From assembly GCA_949825065.1 (NCBI GenBank), contig OX463856.1, positions 1,154,702-1,218,701 on the forward strand: a stretch of 64,000 nt of DNA. The letters run 5' to 3'. This DNA comes from Odontocerum albicorne (Eukaryota > Arthropoda > Insecta > Trichoptera > Odontoceridae). Under the pieces are notes generated by a model that did no database searches, was not told where the DNA came from, and worked only from the letters and a program-made list of their open reading frames with translations. The number at the start of each line of letters is the position of its first letter. Position 1 is the first letter of the stretch. Shown one piece after another: positions 10,040 through 22,768 of the stretch. A program made the translations under genes and the position numbers.

Positions 10040-10700
10040 TGCGATGCGGTAGTATATAATATTATATTAGCAGTTAAATAGACATTAAAGACAGAAGACG
10101 ACACGGAACTGGTTTACCTCCGTTCTCCAGTGACGGCATGGCACCCAGCAAGGTCGTGCGTGCTTCATACCATATAATATTAGATGATGATCACTGATCG
10201 TTAATTGATCATCTTATCGTCGATTGTTATTTTCTCGCTGTATTAGCTTTCATTATATTGTTTCTCTCTGGCCATGGAAGCTTTAATGGCATTTTTTTTT
10301 AATTCAATCTTCGTTCATTGAAATTTTTGCAACCACCAAATCGAGCAGATCACATTTTTAGGTACTGCAATGATAATCAAATCAACATTTGATCAACAAA
10401 TCAAATTCACACGGGCATACATCGATTCATCTTCGGATTGATTGGCTTCTACGATTTAGTGGCGTCAGAAGGATAGTTTTACTGTATACGAAGTTTTTCT
10501 GTGAAAATACTGGCAAATTGCTTGGTTGTTTGAACTCCAGGCTTTAAGCCGATTTTTTTATATTTATTTATTTTTGTTTCACCCGTGATGTAGGCCTTAA
10601 GTCCGTCGTCGTAGTTATTATTCTTTTTACATTCAGGTGTGTCGGCACCAGAGGAGTCCCTTTGGGCAGTTCCTTCCTCGTTCCTACATGACGTCGCGCT
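10040..10700. other. Unassigned; weak LTR leader-like motif
   Basis: Contains TGGCGTCAGAAGG at 10460-10472 after TTTAG, which resembles a retroelement primer-binding site. No matching LTR pair or gag frame is evident. A 75-codon minus-strand frame (10479-10703) shows no domain that I recognise. Confidence 0.25.
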
Positions 10701-10821
10701 CATCTATATAAATAAAAATGTAAATGTTCGTTAATTTAAGATGGCTAATCTCCGGAAGTTCTCTACCGATCGCTTTGAAATTTTGACTAAAGTTGATATT
10801 CGTCAACGGAAATGTTTTTTC

Positions 10822-11050
<229 letters not shown>

Positions 11051-11424
11051 AATAAATAAAATAAAATTAAAAACTGTGTTTAAAAAATCCGGTAAAATGT
11101 TGCAACCCTTTTCACAATGATTTCGGATGTTAACGGAAACTATTTCCTAATTCTGGATAATAAAATACTAGTAATTCTGGGCTTTGGTTGCTTCTTCTTC
11201 ATAAATGTTCCGAAGACGGAATATCTGAGATATTAATTTGTGGTAACTCGTATAAGGAATTCTCGCTTTACTCGCAGTTGGTTCGGTGTTCTCTCGGCAA
11301 TATTTTTAATTATCATATAATATAAATGTGATAGTTTCAAATGATTTGGCAAAGAGAAAAATATATCATTCAGGAATGAGACTTCGTTAAAGGCTTTGCT
11401 AAGTCGTTTTTTTTATTATATTAT

Positions 11425-11500
11425 GGAGGTATAAGGCTGCGTGGTAAGAACTGGATAATACGGAGGGTCGTTGGTTCAACCCCGTGCTGTGCTACTCACG
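11425..11500 (+). repeat. tRNA-derived SINE head
   Basis: GCTGCGTGGTAAGAACTGG (A-box-like) and GTTGGTTCAACCCCGTG (B-box-like) lie at tRNA-like spacing, between the two TA tracts. Confidence 0.45.
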
Positions 11501-11567
11501 TTGAATGACACAGACATTTTTTCCCGCTTAGTAAAAGGGGGTATACGGATAACGGAAATGTTTTTTC

Positions 11568-11758
<191 letters not shown>

Positions 11759-11824
11759 TGTATATAATAAAATTTTTAAATCAGAAATGAATATCTACGC
11801 GAACCTGTTGGGGACAGGGACTAA

Positions 11825-12880
11825 CTAGATTTTTGACAGATGTCAAATTTCATTTTCGACGTTTCGGAGTTTATATCAAATATTTAATTATGAAGTCTAT
11901 TTAAATAAAATATTTAATAATTTAAGTTTAAAAATAAGTAATAAATTTTATAAATAATACATGCTTTATTTTTGAGTCGAGACACAAACCGATAATTTAT
12001 TACAGACGAAAAATAGGTTAGAATCCAAGATACGTCAAACTAACATTTGTGTTAATAAGGATAAGTTCCATTGTGTCATAGCAGCTTGAAAAGATCTTAA
12101 TATGGCTGAATCAGGACTTTATAGCGCAAGCGCAGGAAATATATTTGACAGAACTAATACTAAATTTGTAAAAAATATCCAAGTAACATTTTATCTGTTT
12201 TCAAATATTTCGAGTATCGTTAAAATAAATATAATCGCTAAAACAAATATAGCTTATATGTATAAAAAGATCTAAAATAAAGATAACTTATATGTATAAA
12301 AAGATCGAGGATCGCTAAAATAAATATAACTTATATAGTATGTATAAAAAAAACAGATGCGTGATACTCTCACGTGGTAGAAGTGAAACTTCTTAGCTCT
12401 TAGGAAAAGTTGATTTTATGCATTGCTTTTTTTCCATTTGTTAACGATTTTTTTGGGATTAGGAAATGGTTCTGTGGAATTTAATTCAAGAAAGTCTCTT
12501 TTAATTTAATTAAAAAAAAATATATTTTTTGTTTTTAATAATAAACAATAATAATATAATACACTTAATAAAATTAAATTTATAATTTTTAATATTAAAT
12601 ATATTAATATTTTTATATTTATATTAAATTTATTATTTTTAAATAATTATTTAATTATTTATAGCTTTACTATTTTAATTATATTATTAAAAATATTATT
12701 TTATTATATAATTTTTTTTGTATAGCGCCATCTGCGTTAATTTATCCGCCATTTTCATTTCGTAATGTGCGTTGTTGACATATCTACCTCTAAGAATATC
12801 TTTTTCACTTAGTATTTTTAACTTATTTTTTTATTTTTCTGTTCAATTAGCGGTAAAATTTAATTGTATTGATTGATTTT
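11825..12880. other. AT-rich unassigned stretch
   Basis: No gene seen. A motif 'AACTTATATGTATAAAAAGATC' is roughly repeated at 12248-12310, and 12490-12720 is nearly all A/T. Its flanks offer no clear terminal repeats. Confidence 0.4.
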
Positions 12881-12881
12881 C

Positions 12882-15276
12882 GTTTGAATTCAAATCTTAT
12901 CGTGAATTGATCTCTTGGAGTGACGCGATCATTTGCTTCACAGAGACAACGTGATGCTGGTATGTACATTTTTGACAAACGTCATATTTATTTTAAACGA
13001 ACTGACAATTTTTTGCTAATTTGTAACAATGTATTAATGTGTCATTATTGTTTGTTTTTTGTAATGTATTTACCTAAATAACTTGCTATTTATTAGAATC
13101 GATATTTATTGTTCATTAATGACGCGATCAAACATGTCACATCCAAATTAAATTCGTGCGTAGTTTGCAATGTTTGCAATGTCTTTCCTTAACATTTAAT
13201 TAATTCCAATAACCTCTATCTTTGCTTAACATTTAATTCGTTCCAATTATCTCCGGATTTCCTTAACAATACTCCTATTGGACAAATATTTGACAAATGC
13301 GTGTCCAGCTGCAAAACGATTGATCAGCTGAGATATTCTCACATCAATTGCTGGAAATTGGGAACGGAAATTTCATTGTCTCATTACTTAATGTTTCACT
13401 CATGTTTTTAAAGGTTTACAATTTTATATGTTTTTGCTATAACTTTCTTTCTTCTTTTTCAGTGCAATCGATCTGCTTTAGTTCATCAAAATGTCGAGGA
13501 AGCAGCAGAAGAACGTGTAGCCAGACTTGAAGATGCACGGTTGTGAGCACGGCGATCGCGTTCTGCAGTTTCAGAACTGGTTCGTTCTCAACAGAATGTA
13601 CGCGACAGGCTGATAGTGACTGAAATAGGTCATTAGGAATATCAAAAGTATCTTTTTTATATAGAATTTAATTTTATCTCTATGTTTATATTTCAAAATC
13701 TATCAAATCGTATGTAGAAATGGAGATTTTTTTTAATTAGTTTGATAGTCATCCGTTTTAATCAAACCAAGCTTCGCTCTGAAGAATACGTTCATTTGCG
13801 AGATGCAGTTGTAAATGACGGTAATACAACTAACGTTAGAAGACTAACGATTTGGCCATCTTAGTATACAGGCAGTCTACGTCATATGCATGATTACGCT
13901 CAATATGCAATTGCGTATGTTCATTACTACGGGTGTCCAGACCTATTCACTACATTCACATGCAATCCAGCTTGGGACGATATACAACAGCTCATGGTAA
14001 AACATGAAGTGTTTGGGTCTGTGCGCTGCTGGATATACTCAGTGGAATGGCAAAAGAGAGGATGGCCTCATGCAAATATATAGTACTAATCTGGATCTAT
14101 AACAAAATCACTTCAAACGAAATCGACAATGTAATGTGCGCTGAAATACCAGATGCCGACGTCGATAAGGATTTGCATGAAGTTGTTACGAAAAATATGA
14201 TACATGGACCTTGCGGTACACTGAATCCAAATTCACCATGCATGATAGACGGAAAATGATCTAAACGATATCCTCGAGCATTAGTATCCAACACAGTTAC
14301 AGGAAACGATGGATATCCTTTATACAGAAGAAGATCAACAGAAGATGGCGGGAAATTAGCAACCATACAAATGTGAAACGGTGACATCGAAGTAGACAAC
14401 CATTGGGTTGTTGCATATTCGCCTTTGCTATTCAAAAACATACAAAGCGCACATAAACGTGGAATACTGTTACCCCGTTGAATCGATCAAATATATTTGT
14501 AAGTACGTGAATAAAGGCAGCTACATGGCAGTTTTTGGCGTGCAAGCAGAATGCGGGATGGGAATGCGGTTATACATATCGATGAAATCGCACAGTATCA
14601 GGCTGGAAGATACATAAGCAGCAATGAAGCTGTATAGCGAATTCTTTCATTTCCCATACATGAACGAAGTCCAGCTGTTGTTCACTTAGCAGTACATCTA
14701 GAAAATGGACAACGCGTTTATTTCAAAGCTGCAAATGTGCAACAAATAGCCCTGAATCCACCGGCTACAACGTTAACTGCTTTCTTCACGTTATGTAAAA
14801 ATGACGCGTTTGCGAAAACACTACTGTATCACTGATTGTGACGTCAAAAGAAGAATTGGTGGAAAAAGTATTTCCCTTTATTCAAATCAATTATAAGAAT
14901 CACGATTGGCATAGTGAACGAGCTATTGCTGCCGCCAAGAACAAAGACGTCTACGAACTTAACAATATTATTCAGTTCCTTTTTTAATGTTTCTCAATTT
15001 TATATTTTTTTGTTATAACTTTTTTTCTTCTTTTTCAGTGCAATCGATCTTTCATTTGAATTCAAATCATATCGTGAATTGACCTCTTGGAGTGATACGA
15101 TCATTTACGAGCACGGCGATAAACGCGACAAACTGAGAGTGGCTGAAATACATCAAAAATATTGTATACCCACAAGCATTATGAAATTAAACATATTAAA
15201 AACGTATGCTTTTTCTTTTCTTTCTTTTCCATTTAACCAGAGTGAGCCACAGCAACGCGTGGCCAGGTACAGCTAT
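12882..15276 (+). mobile_element. Decayed Helitron, 3' part
   Basis: Rep/helicase-like protein fragments (13470-14830) end upstream of a typical Helitron 3' end: a hairpin GCCAC-AGCAACGC-GTGGC at 15246-15263, then CAGGTACAGCTAT, near the canonical ...GGGTACAGCTAGT. Two blocks are duplicated inside it: TTGAATTCAAATC-ATCGTGAATTGA at 12882 and 15056, and TTCTTCTTTTTCAGTGCAAT at ~13450 and ~15030. The 5' end is not certain, and the possible Helitron 5' end at 10703 might belong to it. Confidence 0.6.
13470..14835 (+). pseudogene. Helitron Rep-helicase remnants
   Basis: Fragments in shifting frames match the N-terminal part of the rolling-circle transposase of Helitrons. They include EERVARLEDARL (N-terminal repeats), then MHDYAQYAIAYVHYYGCPDL and FTTFTCNPAWDDI, then SVEWQKRGWPHANI at ~14080, then a HLAVHLENGQRVYFKAANVQ-like block at 14680-14760. 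The usual HuH pair is PHAHI; here the second His codon reads as Asn (PHANI), so the nickase site is lost as well as the frame. No helicase domain remains. Confidence 0.7.
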
Positions 15277-15559
15277 AGAAAATAAAAATATATTTCGATC
15301 TTCTTGTGTAGATCGCGCTAGATGGGGACTTATTTATTGTCTTCTATAGCAGTGTGGATGGTGGAGGGATCGAACTGAACTGAACTGAGTTCGCTTTGAT
15401 ATTGTGCTCTTGATAGAGGTACATTTTGCAATAGGCCTTTTTGATGCATTGTTTAACGGATTCTGAATATTCACGTATAAATAAGGCACCTTTAAGATTC
15501 TACTACAGAGAGCGAAGAACGCAATGACAAGCCAAGTCACAATATGGCAGGATAGAGTA
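15277..15559. other. Unassigned
   Basis: No gene or known repeat recognised. The minus-strand frame of 68 codons at 15334-15540 has no visible domain. Confidence 0.3.
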
Positions 15560-15700
15560 ATATTCAGAAATATTTAAATGAGACTCCTTAAAGCATTTGT
15601 CTTCTCTATATTTCTATGTGGAGCAGAAACGTGGACAGTAAGGTATGTCGATAGAATCAATATAGACGTGTTCGAGAGGTGGTACTGAAAAGCGATCTTG
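15560..15700 (+). pseudogene. RTE-like RT fragment
   Basis: Plus-strand reading LLKAFVFSIFLCGAETWTV followed by DRINIDVFERWY matches the post-RT region of RTE-type LINEs (the LYGAETWT / FEMWCWRR segment). Only about 45 codons are left. Confidence 0.6.
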
Positions 15701-16224
15701 AACGAAAAGGAAAACAAACAAGTCTATATTACTGGAACCCAATACAAACAATCGTCTATCCACAATCCGTTAACAAAAGGTATTGCGTTTCTTCGGATTT
15801 ACTCGTGTATCGATAATACATGTCTCGAAAAGAATGTCATAATTGGCAATGTTTCTAGTAGGAGACCCATTGCATTAGACCCACCAAATCAACAGTGTTA
15901 CGAACTCCACTCTGAGGCTGAGTCTTTACATCTGGCCGATGAGAGAAATAGTTGAAGAAATGTTATGCAGGTCTCATAATGAAAATCACGACTCTCAGCT
16001 GTGATGATCTCGCCTAGAGGAAAATATTTATATACCATAAGTCTGTAAAAACAGGAAACAGTTATTTTCTAAAACATTTTTTGACAATAGTGGGCTGTGT
16101 TCCTTCTGGAGACGTTTTAAAATGAACTAAAGTAGAGCATAAGTAAAAATTGGCATCGCGTGTTGTTCACATCTGAACACACATTACCTAAGGAACACAC
16201 TGAATAGGTTAAAAACGTGAAAGT
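15701..16224. other. Unassigned, one 85-codon frame
   Basis: A plus-strand frame is open at 15698-15955, downstream of the RT fragment. I do not recognise the predicted peptide. The remainder has no visible features. Confidence 0.25.
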
Positions 16225-16320
16225 CGAACTCCAAAGCCTAGTTGGTAAAACTCTTGACTTCCCCCGAAATTTTCAGATTTAATTCCCGATGGTACCCAGA
16301 AAAAAACATCTAAAAAGGTC
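16225..16320 (+). repeat. tRNA-derived SINE fragment
   Basis: AAAGCCTAGTTGGTAAAACT (A-box region) and AGATTTAATTCCCGATGG (decayed B-box), followed by the TACCCAGAAAAAAA junction also seen in the SINEs at 31265 and 52200. Confidence 0.55.
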
Positions 16321-16489
16321 TCGATATGTAGAATTCGTATGGTAGGAATACTCGCACGCGCTAAACGTGTGCGAGTATTGTTATTTCAAGTGCGGGGTAG
16401 TATTCCAAATACGTACGATAACGAACCGCGAGTTTCGTGACTACTTCAGTGGCTGAACGCCCGAAGGTCCCAAGACAATGGTGTTTCCA

Positions 16490-17525
16490 TGTTTTCGAAT
16501 CACTAATTCAGATATGTTGAAGGGTACCATTCGAGTAAATAAAAAAAAACAATTACATATTGGGTACCATACAAATGAAAAAAATAACAATTCGAATATA
16601 TTAAACGGTACTATATGGATGAAAAAAAAATACTAATTCGAATAAGTTGAAGGGTACTATACGAATGAAAAATAACAATTTGTGTAGAAAAAGGGTACCA
16701 TACGAATGAAAAAACAAACTAATTCGGGTATGTAGAAGGGTACTATACGAATGAAAAATAACAATTTGGGTAGAATAAAGGGTACCGAATGAAAAACTAC
16801 AATTTGGATGTATTATATATGAATTTGACACAATATGAATTAAACATGTTTAACCCTACAGTGGGCAAAGATGCACATATGAATCAACCAAAGTTTTTCT
16901 AAATATTTTTGTGTTGAGTGGTATAAACAACGACTCATGTGCTGTTACAAATGTGATACAATAATCTCCATGCTTTAAAACCACATAGGTTGAATAGAAA
17001 ACTGTTTTACCGGTCAATTTGGCAGTTGAAGTTTGACTTGTTGCGCGTATATGACTTTTGTGATTTGTTCCAGTTTGAAATCAAATTACTTTATTATTGG
17101 TGATCAAGGTAACTTTTTTTTTTTATTCTTTAGTACATATGTGTAAAATAAGTTAAGTTAAATATATAATTTCATTTATATCATTATATCATATAATTAA
17201 CTTACAAATGCGCAGTGTTTCATATATGAACCGTACTCTTTTTTTTTTAAATATAAATATGTATATAAAAACAAAAAAAAAAGTTTTATTGTTTTTTTCA
17301 TGTTCCAGTACATATTTAACGCATAAATTTATTTTTGAAATAAAAAAAACGCGCATTGTAGGGTTAAGAGTTCTATGTGAATGGAAAAAAACAATTTGAA
17401 TATGTTGAAGGGTACCATATGAATTGAAATGTGCTTTACAAAAAAAACACAATTCGGATATATCAAAGCGTACCAATCTAATGAAAAGTAAAAAACAATT
17501 CGGGTGCGTTAAAGGTATCAAAATA
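16490..17525. repeat. Degenerate ~40-45-bp minisatellite, split by a MITE
   Basis: Units built on AAGGGTACCATACGAATGAA and AACAATTCGGATATGTT repeat about eight times at 16500-16845 and resume at 17368-17520. The unrelated sequence between them is a TTAA-flanked element. Runs of A of different length cause unit-size variation. Confidence 0.8.
16854..17363. mobile_element. TTAA-flanked MITE, family T2
   Basis: A 510-bp element between TTAA at 16850-16853 and 17364-17367. Ends are CCCTACAGTGGGC... and ...GCGCATTGTAGGG, so the inverted repeat begins CCCTACARTG. It sits inside the minisatellite and divides it. TTAA target and CCCTA ends fit the piggyBac superfamily; it has no transposase. Confidence 0.8.
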
Positions 17526-17574
17526 CATAAATGTATGTATTGTTATACGAACGATTTTACTTATACTGCGCTAT

Positions 17575-17825
17575 TTAAGGGGACCATGGTGATAGAAACA
17601 CAGACATGAGAGGAAGGGGCTGGTGGAAAGGCAGCGGGTCGACGCCTTGACACGTGGAGTGGGGTAGCGGGCGCCAGTGTATGACATAAGCGCGCCTCTC
17701 CACTCGAGTGAGCCACTCCTCGCGCTGCTCCACTCTTCACGGTCCTCAGCGCTCCACTCCTGCCGGTATGAGGATTCAGGGACTCGAGCTCGGCTAGAGA
17801 GTCTGGATCTCATTGCTTAGAAAGA
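17575..17825. other. GC-rich island, unassigned
   Basis: About 250 bp rich in GC with repeated CCACTCC/GAGTGGAG motifs (GCTCCACTC at three sites). No RNA or protein family recognised. Possibly the end of an unknown element. Confidence 0.3.
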
Positions 17826-18019
17826 TATTCCAAACTAATTCGTTCAATACATTAATCTCTAGCGCAATTTCAAAACCTCAACCACCCTTATAACAGTTCC
17901 ATTATAATTATACATATTTCGAAATGTATTAACAGCATTCTTCATCATCCCTACAGCTCAGGATGGATATAAAAAAATGGATATATTTTCAAAAAGATCA
18001 TTTCACCTCCCGACTGTGC

Positions 18020-18820
18020 ACAGTTCCAACAGGACCCAGACTCGCTAGTCTCCTGGACTGAGCTAAATCATCTGCTGTTCAACATTAATACATGTGTCTG
18101 TGTATCTTATAGTCCATTGTTTTCACCAATCCACCATCAGTATACTATACAGGGAGTGGCACTAAACAGAGTTTCTGAATTCAAAGATTTGGGCGTAACC
18201 TTTGATGTTGGACTCACGTTCGTTAACCATGTCTCACGTTTGATATAGGACTGTTACAAACTAATCGGTTTTATAATAAGAATATCAAGAGAATTTAACA
18301 GCACCGATATCCTCTGAAACTAATATAATTATCTAATTAGAACCAAATTATTATAGAATATGCATCAACAGTTTGGGCTCCTCATCAGCTCAAATATAAA
18401 AACAATATAGAACAAATACAAAAAATATTCCTCAGATATCTATAGTACAGAACAAAGGGTCATTATCAAAAATATGGTCACCATGTCGAACTTCTCACGG
18501 TGTGTAACTATAGAAGCCTCGAAACAAGAAGGCAAGAATCCATTGCGATATTCCTACTTAAGGTTTTTCAAGGTTGCTATAACTGTCCCGCGATTCTAGA
18601 AGCACTAAGTTTATATGTACCTAATAAATATAGCCGTGCAAGGAATCACCCTCTGTTCTACATACCAACTTACAGGACGAATATCATGGCTAAACACTCA
18701 GTCAAGCGTAGTATAGAGATATTGAACCAACTGAATGACACTGTGGATATATTCTCGGTAGCGCCTAGCAGTATGAGAAGAATCCTGGCTGATATTCTTC
18801 CGAAGGAATAAGCTAACGCT
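18020..18820 (+). pseudogene. CR1/Jockey-like reverse transcriptase C-terminus
   Basis: Translation gives RVSEFKDLGVTFDVGLTF (the 'KDLGV.fd..l.f..H' motif after the RT palm) and, after stops, an open 103-codon end (18500-18811) of the 'R..ESIAIFLLKVFQG..NCP' type. That is the usual C-terminal tail of this LINE group. Stops near 18247 and 18317 disable it. Confidence 0.7.
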
Positions 18821-19194
18821 AGAAGCAGACCCTCTTTGTGTAACAGGAGAAATCCGTGCAAAGTGGATAAAAAAATAAGCTGCCTGTAGGATTCTCTTCC
18901 AGTCAACTGTCTCAGCAGTATTCCTCCTCTAATTGGTTATACCCAATGGTTACGCTAGATTATCTATCACGCCATTCAACCATCTCAGCGTTGGTATCAC
19001 TGTTGTCTTAAGGTTAAAAAAACCCTTAATCTATTTGGAGTTTTTTAAGGAACGAAATTATTTATCAAAAGAAAAAATTCAACATTTATTTTATGTGTCA
19101 AAGATATGGTATTTAGTAAATCAAATCTGTCACGTAGAGAACAGTTAAAAACCACATTACTTATTGTCTCATCATCTTGCGCACTTGCAACTGG

Positions 19195-19280
19195 AATAAA
19201 AAAGATATTCCAGGAATCGAACCCGAGCCTCCTGGGTGATAGTCAGATATCCTAGCCACTAGACCATACCGGATATATTA
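19195..19280 (-). repeat. tRNA-Glu-like pseudogene or SINE head
   Basis: The minus strand reads TCCGGTATGGTCTAGTGGCT then AGGATATCTGACTATCACCC and GGGTTCGATTCCTGG, very like arthropod tRNA-Glu. The anticodon loop reads CTATCAC instead of CTTTCAC, and the 3' acceptor strand (GAATATC) does not pair with the 5' one. It is a pseudogene or a tRNA-Glu-derived SINE head, not a working tRNA gene. Confidence 0.65.
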
Positions 19281-19469
19281 ATAAATTAACGTTGTTAATT
19301 GTTGACTCGTTTGGGACATAATTACTAAAAAGTTACCTTTTTGGCTCTTCTGAGCCACAATGTCATTTTCTTTATTTTTAAGTTGGAAGATCACAAAGTT
19401 TAATGGTGACGTCATAAAGACCATATAGTTTCATTTTTACACATTAAATCATTTGTGTGTAGCGATAGG

Positions 19470-19755
19470 AAACAAAGTCAATGAGGCACTAAAACGTATA
19501 TACACGAATCGAACAATATGAAAATCTGCCAAGGTCCATAAAAGTGTTTTGGTGCCAGCTTTGATTTATGGGAGTGAAACACGAACGTGTAAAAATACTG
19601 AGATGAGCAGAATAAATGTTGTAGAAATACGTACATTGAGAAAAAGCATAAAGTAACAATGTTCGATAGAATATGGAATAAATTGATAAACATGTATGGT
19701 GCTCTGACCTCGCTGCCTATCCTCACAGGAATATGGCGTGATAGTATGTATGTAT
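19470..19755 (+). repeat. RTE family A fragment inside satellite
   Basis: Carries GGCACTAAAACGTATATACA, TTTATGGGAGTGAAACACGA (LIYGSET-like), and the tail GGTGCTCTGACCTCGCTGCC ending in GATAGTATGTATGTATATA. Satellite-like sequence continues on both sides. Confidence 0.65.
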
Positions 19756-20539
19756 ATAAATCATTTTTACAAATTAAACAATTTTAACACATAAAACATT
19801 TTTTACACTTTGGAGTCATGCGAGTAAAAACCATTAAATGACATTATTTACAAAAATCTACCAAGTGATATTTGCACACTTTTCATAAAGGAAGGAAAGG
19901 AGCCACAAGGATCATAAAGTGACATTTTTGACACATTTGAACCAAATTACCATAAAGTAGCGTTTTATTACTACAAATCAAATAACCAATAAGCAACGTT
20001 TTTGACACCTTTATATCATAAAGTGATTATTTTTTTAATATTTGTACCAAATTACCGTCAAGAGTCATTGTTCACAATTTTCAATCAATAGACACAGTGG
20101 ATTTTTTTATAATTCTGCCACAGGATAACAAATCTATATTTTGGAAATGTGTGTACCAAAAGGATCACAAGTAAGCATTTTTTACACGTTTGGGCCATAA
20201 CGACAGCTAAATTATATTTATAACATCTGAACCATAAAATATTCAAAGTAGCATTCATTAGTTTTTGAACCACAAACCTGCATTTTTGAGACTTTTGAGC
20301 CTTAAAACTTAATAGATATGTTCACATTATAGCCGTGAGTGTCATTTTTTTTATTTCTGTGTGATAAGGACCACAAATTAGAATTATTATTGACACTTTT
20401 CTACCACAGTGGCATCTTTGAGACTTTAGTGCCATAACGACACGATAAATGAATTTTTTTGCAGCTTTTAGCCATAAGCAAGATTACGTGTCATTTTATA
20501 CACCTTCGAAGCATAACCATCATAAATTGAAATTTTATA

Positions 20540-20990
20540 CACTATTTATTTATTTAACACTTCATTGCATCACAGTCTGGCGAGCCAGGTGGCAATCTCT
20601 TCCAGCTAACAATACAAAAAAAAAGGAAGTTTTCTTCACCGCGTGTTCATTGCAGAGCGTCATAGTTCTCTGCTGTCTTGAACTCGGCGCACCACCTGTC
20701 TCTATCCCACCCAGTCCTGGAACATATTGAATGCAGTATTTAAAGGGAATCCGGTTAATTACGTTGGTGCTCACCAGTTTTCTGGACTTTTATAATTTTT
20801 TCGAGCAACATCCCCTAAGTACGTTAGGATTATTTTTCTTTAGGAAATTGTATGGTCGCAATAGAAACGAAGTAACAATATCGCATAGTTATTCAAATTA
20901 CTATCAATTTGTACGAAATTCGTGGAAAATGTAAATAACAAAAATAGAAATGCTATAACAAAGGAAAAGGGAAAGTATACCTTCCAACCA
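20540..20990 (-). mobile_element. LINE 3' tail and unassigned flank within satellite
   Basis: TTATTTATTTAACACTTCAT, then CAGTCTGGCGAGCCAGGTGG and CAATCTCTTCCAGCTAACAA, is the reverse complement of the LINE 3' terminus seen at 54910. Beyond ~20600 the sequence differs from that LINE, so this is another subfamily or a chimeric insert. 20750-20990 is not satellite and is not recognised. Confidence 0.5.
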
Positions 20991-22192
20991 TAAGGACCAC
21001 AAAGCGGTATTGAACCATTTTAGCCAAAAGTATCACAAACTAGCTTTTTTACACATTACAAAAACATTAAATTACATTTTTTACACTTAAAATAAAGATC
21101 ATTAAGTGACACTTTTTACACTTAAAATAAAGATCATTAAGTGACATTTTTTACACTTTTGAGCCATATATTTAAATAAACACGTGGTATGCTTTCCATT
21201 TTTAATTTACGAGTATAAGGATCACAAAGCTCTATTGACACATTTCAGCTATAAATATATCAAAGTGACATTTTGAAATCTTTGAACGATAAAGATTTTT
21301 GACACTTTTGAACTAAGAAGACCACAACTTGGCATATTTTATACTTTTGAGCCAAATGACAAGACCGCTTCTAAGAAATTTTTAAACATAATGACATAAG
21401 AATGGCATATGTAACACTTTTGAACTATAATGACTAGAAAGTTTTATTGTTGGCACTATTGACTCATAAGAGCTGTTTTTTATTTGGTACATTTATGTCA
21501 TTATTGACACATTTAAGTAAAATGTCATTATTGACACATTTAAGTAAAATGTCATTATTGACACATTTAAGTAAATGACAACAAAGATTTGATTCTGTTG
21601 AGGAATTTGGATCAAAAAAGGTACTGTACACTTTTGAGTCGTTGTACCAAAATGTGGGATTTTGACATATTCAAACGATTAGGATAAAAAAGGGCGTTCT
21701 ATACTTTTGAATCACAATGTGACATTTTTGACATATCGAAACCAAAAGGACCAATACGTGACATTCTGTATATATATTTTGAGTCACATAAACGATAAAG
21801 TGACATTTTTGACATATTTAAACCATAAGAACCAATAAGTGACATTCTATACACTTTTGAGTCACACGAACCAAAAAGGGACATTTTAAAGATATTTAAA
21901 CCATAAGGGCCATAAAGGGATATTATATACACTCTTGAGCTATATAACCACTTTAATGGCATTAATGACATGTTTCAACCAAGAAGACAAATAAGTGACA
22001 TTCTATACGCTATTGAGTCACATAAACCACAAAATAGCATTATTGACATATTTAAACCATAAGGAACAAAAAAGGGATATTCTATACACTTTTGAGCCAC
22101 ATGAGCCAAAAAGGGACATATTTGACATGTTTAAACCATAAGCACCAAAAAGGGATAGCATACACTCTTGAACCACATATACCCTATAATGG

Positions 22193-22768
22193 TGTAGGAT
22201 ACCTACCTAGTAAATAAATAATTGTCAAAATAATAAGTGAATTGTTAAACACAATTAAATTAAATTTATTATTGTCAGATAGTAAACATACAGGGCCAAT
22301 GACCGATGAAGAATTCAAGGATTGTCACACGCTATGAACAACAACAATATTTACTATTTACAGTGTCTGCGAATTGGCTAGCCATCTCCAAATACAAATA
22401 ATTAACCTACCGCCAATTCATGCGCTAGAGCAAGGCAGATATGTATCGCGAATGTATTCACTCATTGGTATATATTGTCCGCGCGCCGAGAAATAAACAT
22501 ATTATTATTGTCATTCATTCAACTGTCAAGACTTGTTATTTATTTTACCCGCTGTCCACTTATCGTTTTATATCCGCATTCCTGAGTCTATATTCATTGA
22601 ATACAAATCAAGATCATCATGACTTATAGAGATAAGCAATCCGCTATATTGATGACTCTGAACGAGAAGTAACACAGATCGACTAAAACGAAGATAGCGA
22701 TGTCGATATCAAAATCATCAGCACGTTCTAATAGGACACACGCTACATTAATAACGACCATCGTTACA
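22193..22768. mobile_element. Solo LTR
   Basis: A 576-bp block starts TGTAGGATACC and ends CCATCGTTACA (TGTA...TACA termini). It is flanked by ATGG at 22189-22192 and 22769-22772. Removing it and one ATGG gives ...ACCCTATAATGGCATTTATG..., exactly the local satellite consensus. A TATATA box (~22471) and AATAAA (~22494) are present. A 4-bp duplication suggests a Ty3-like or BEL-like retrotransposon; internal coding DNA is gone. Confidence 0.75.

Noticed and set aside
10460..10472. LTR retrotransposon primer-binding site
   Set aside because: The TGGCGTCAGAAGG motif is suggestive, but no LTR boundary or gag/pol remnant was found beside it.
17571..17813. Arginine/serine-rich 80-codon minus frame as a host exon
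   Set aside because: Composition follows the GC-rich island; no splice sites or family match are visible.
19195..19280. Possible functional tRNA-Glu gene on the minus strand
   Set aside because: The anticodon loop is altered and the acceptor stem does not pair, so it is a pseudogene or SINE head.
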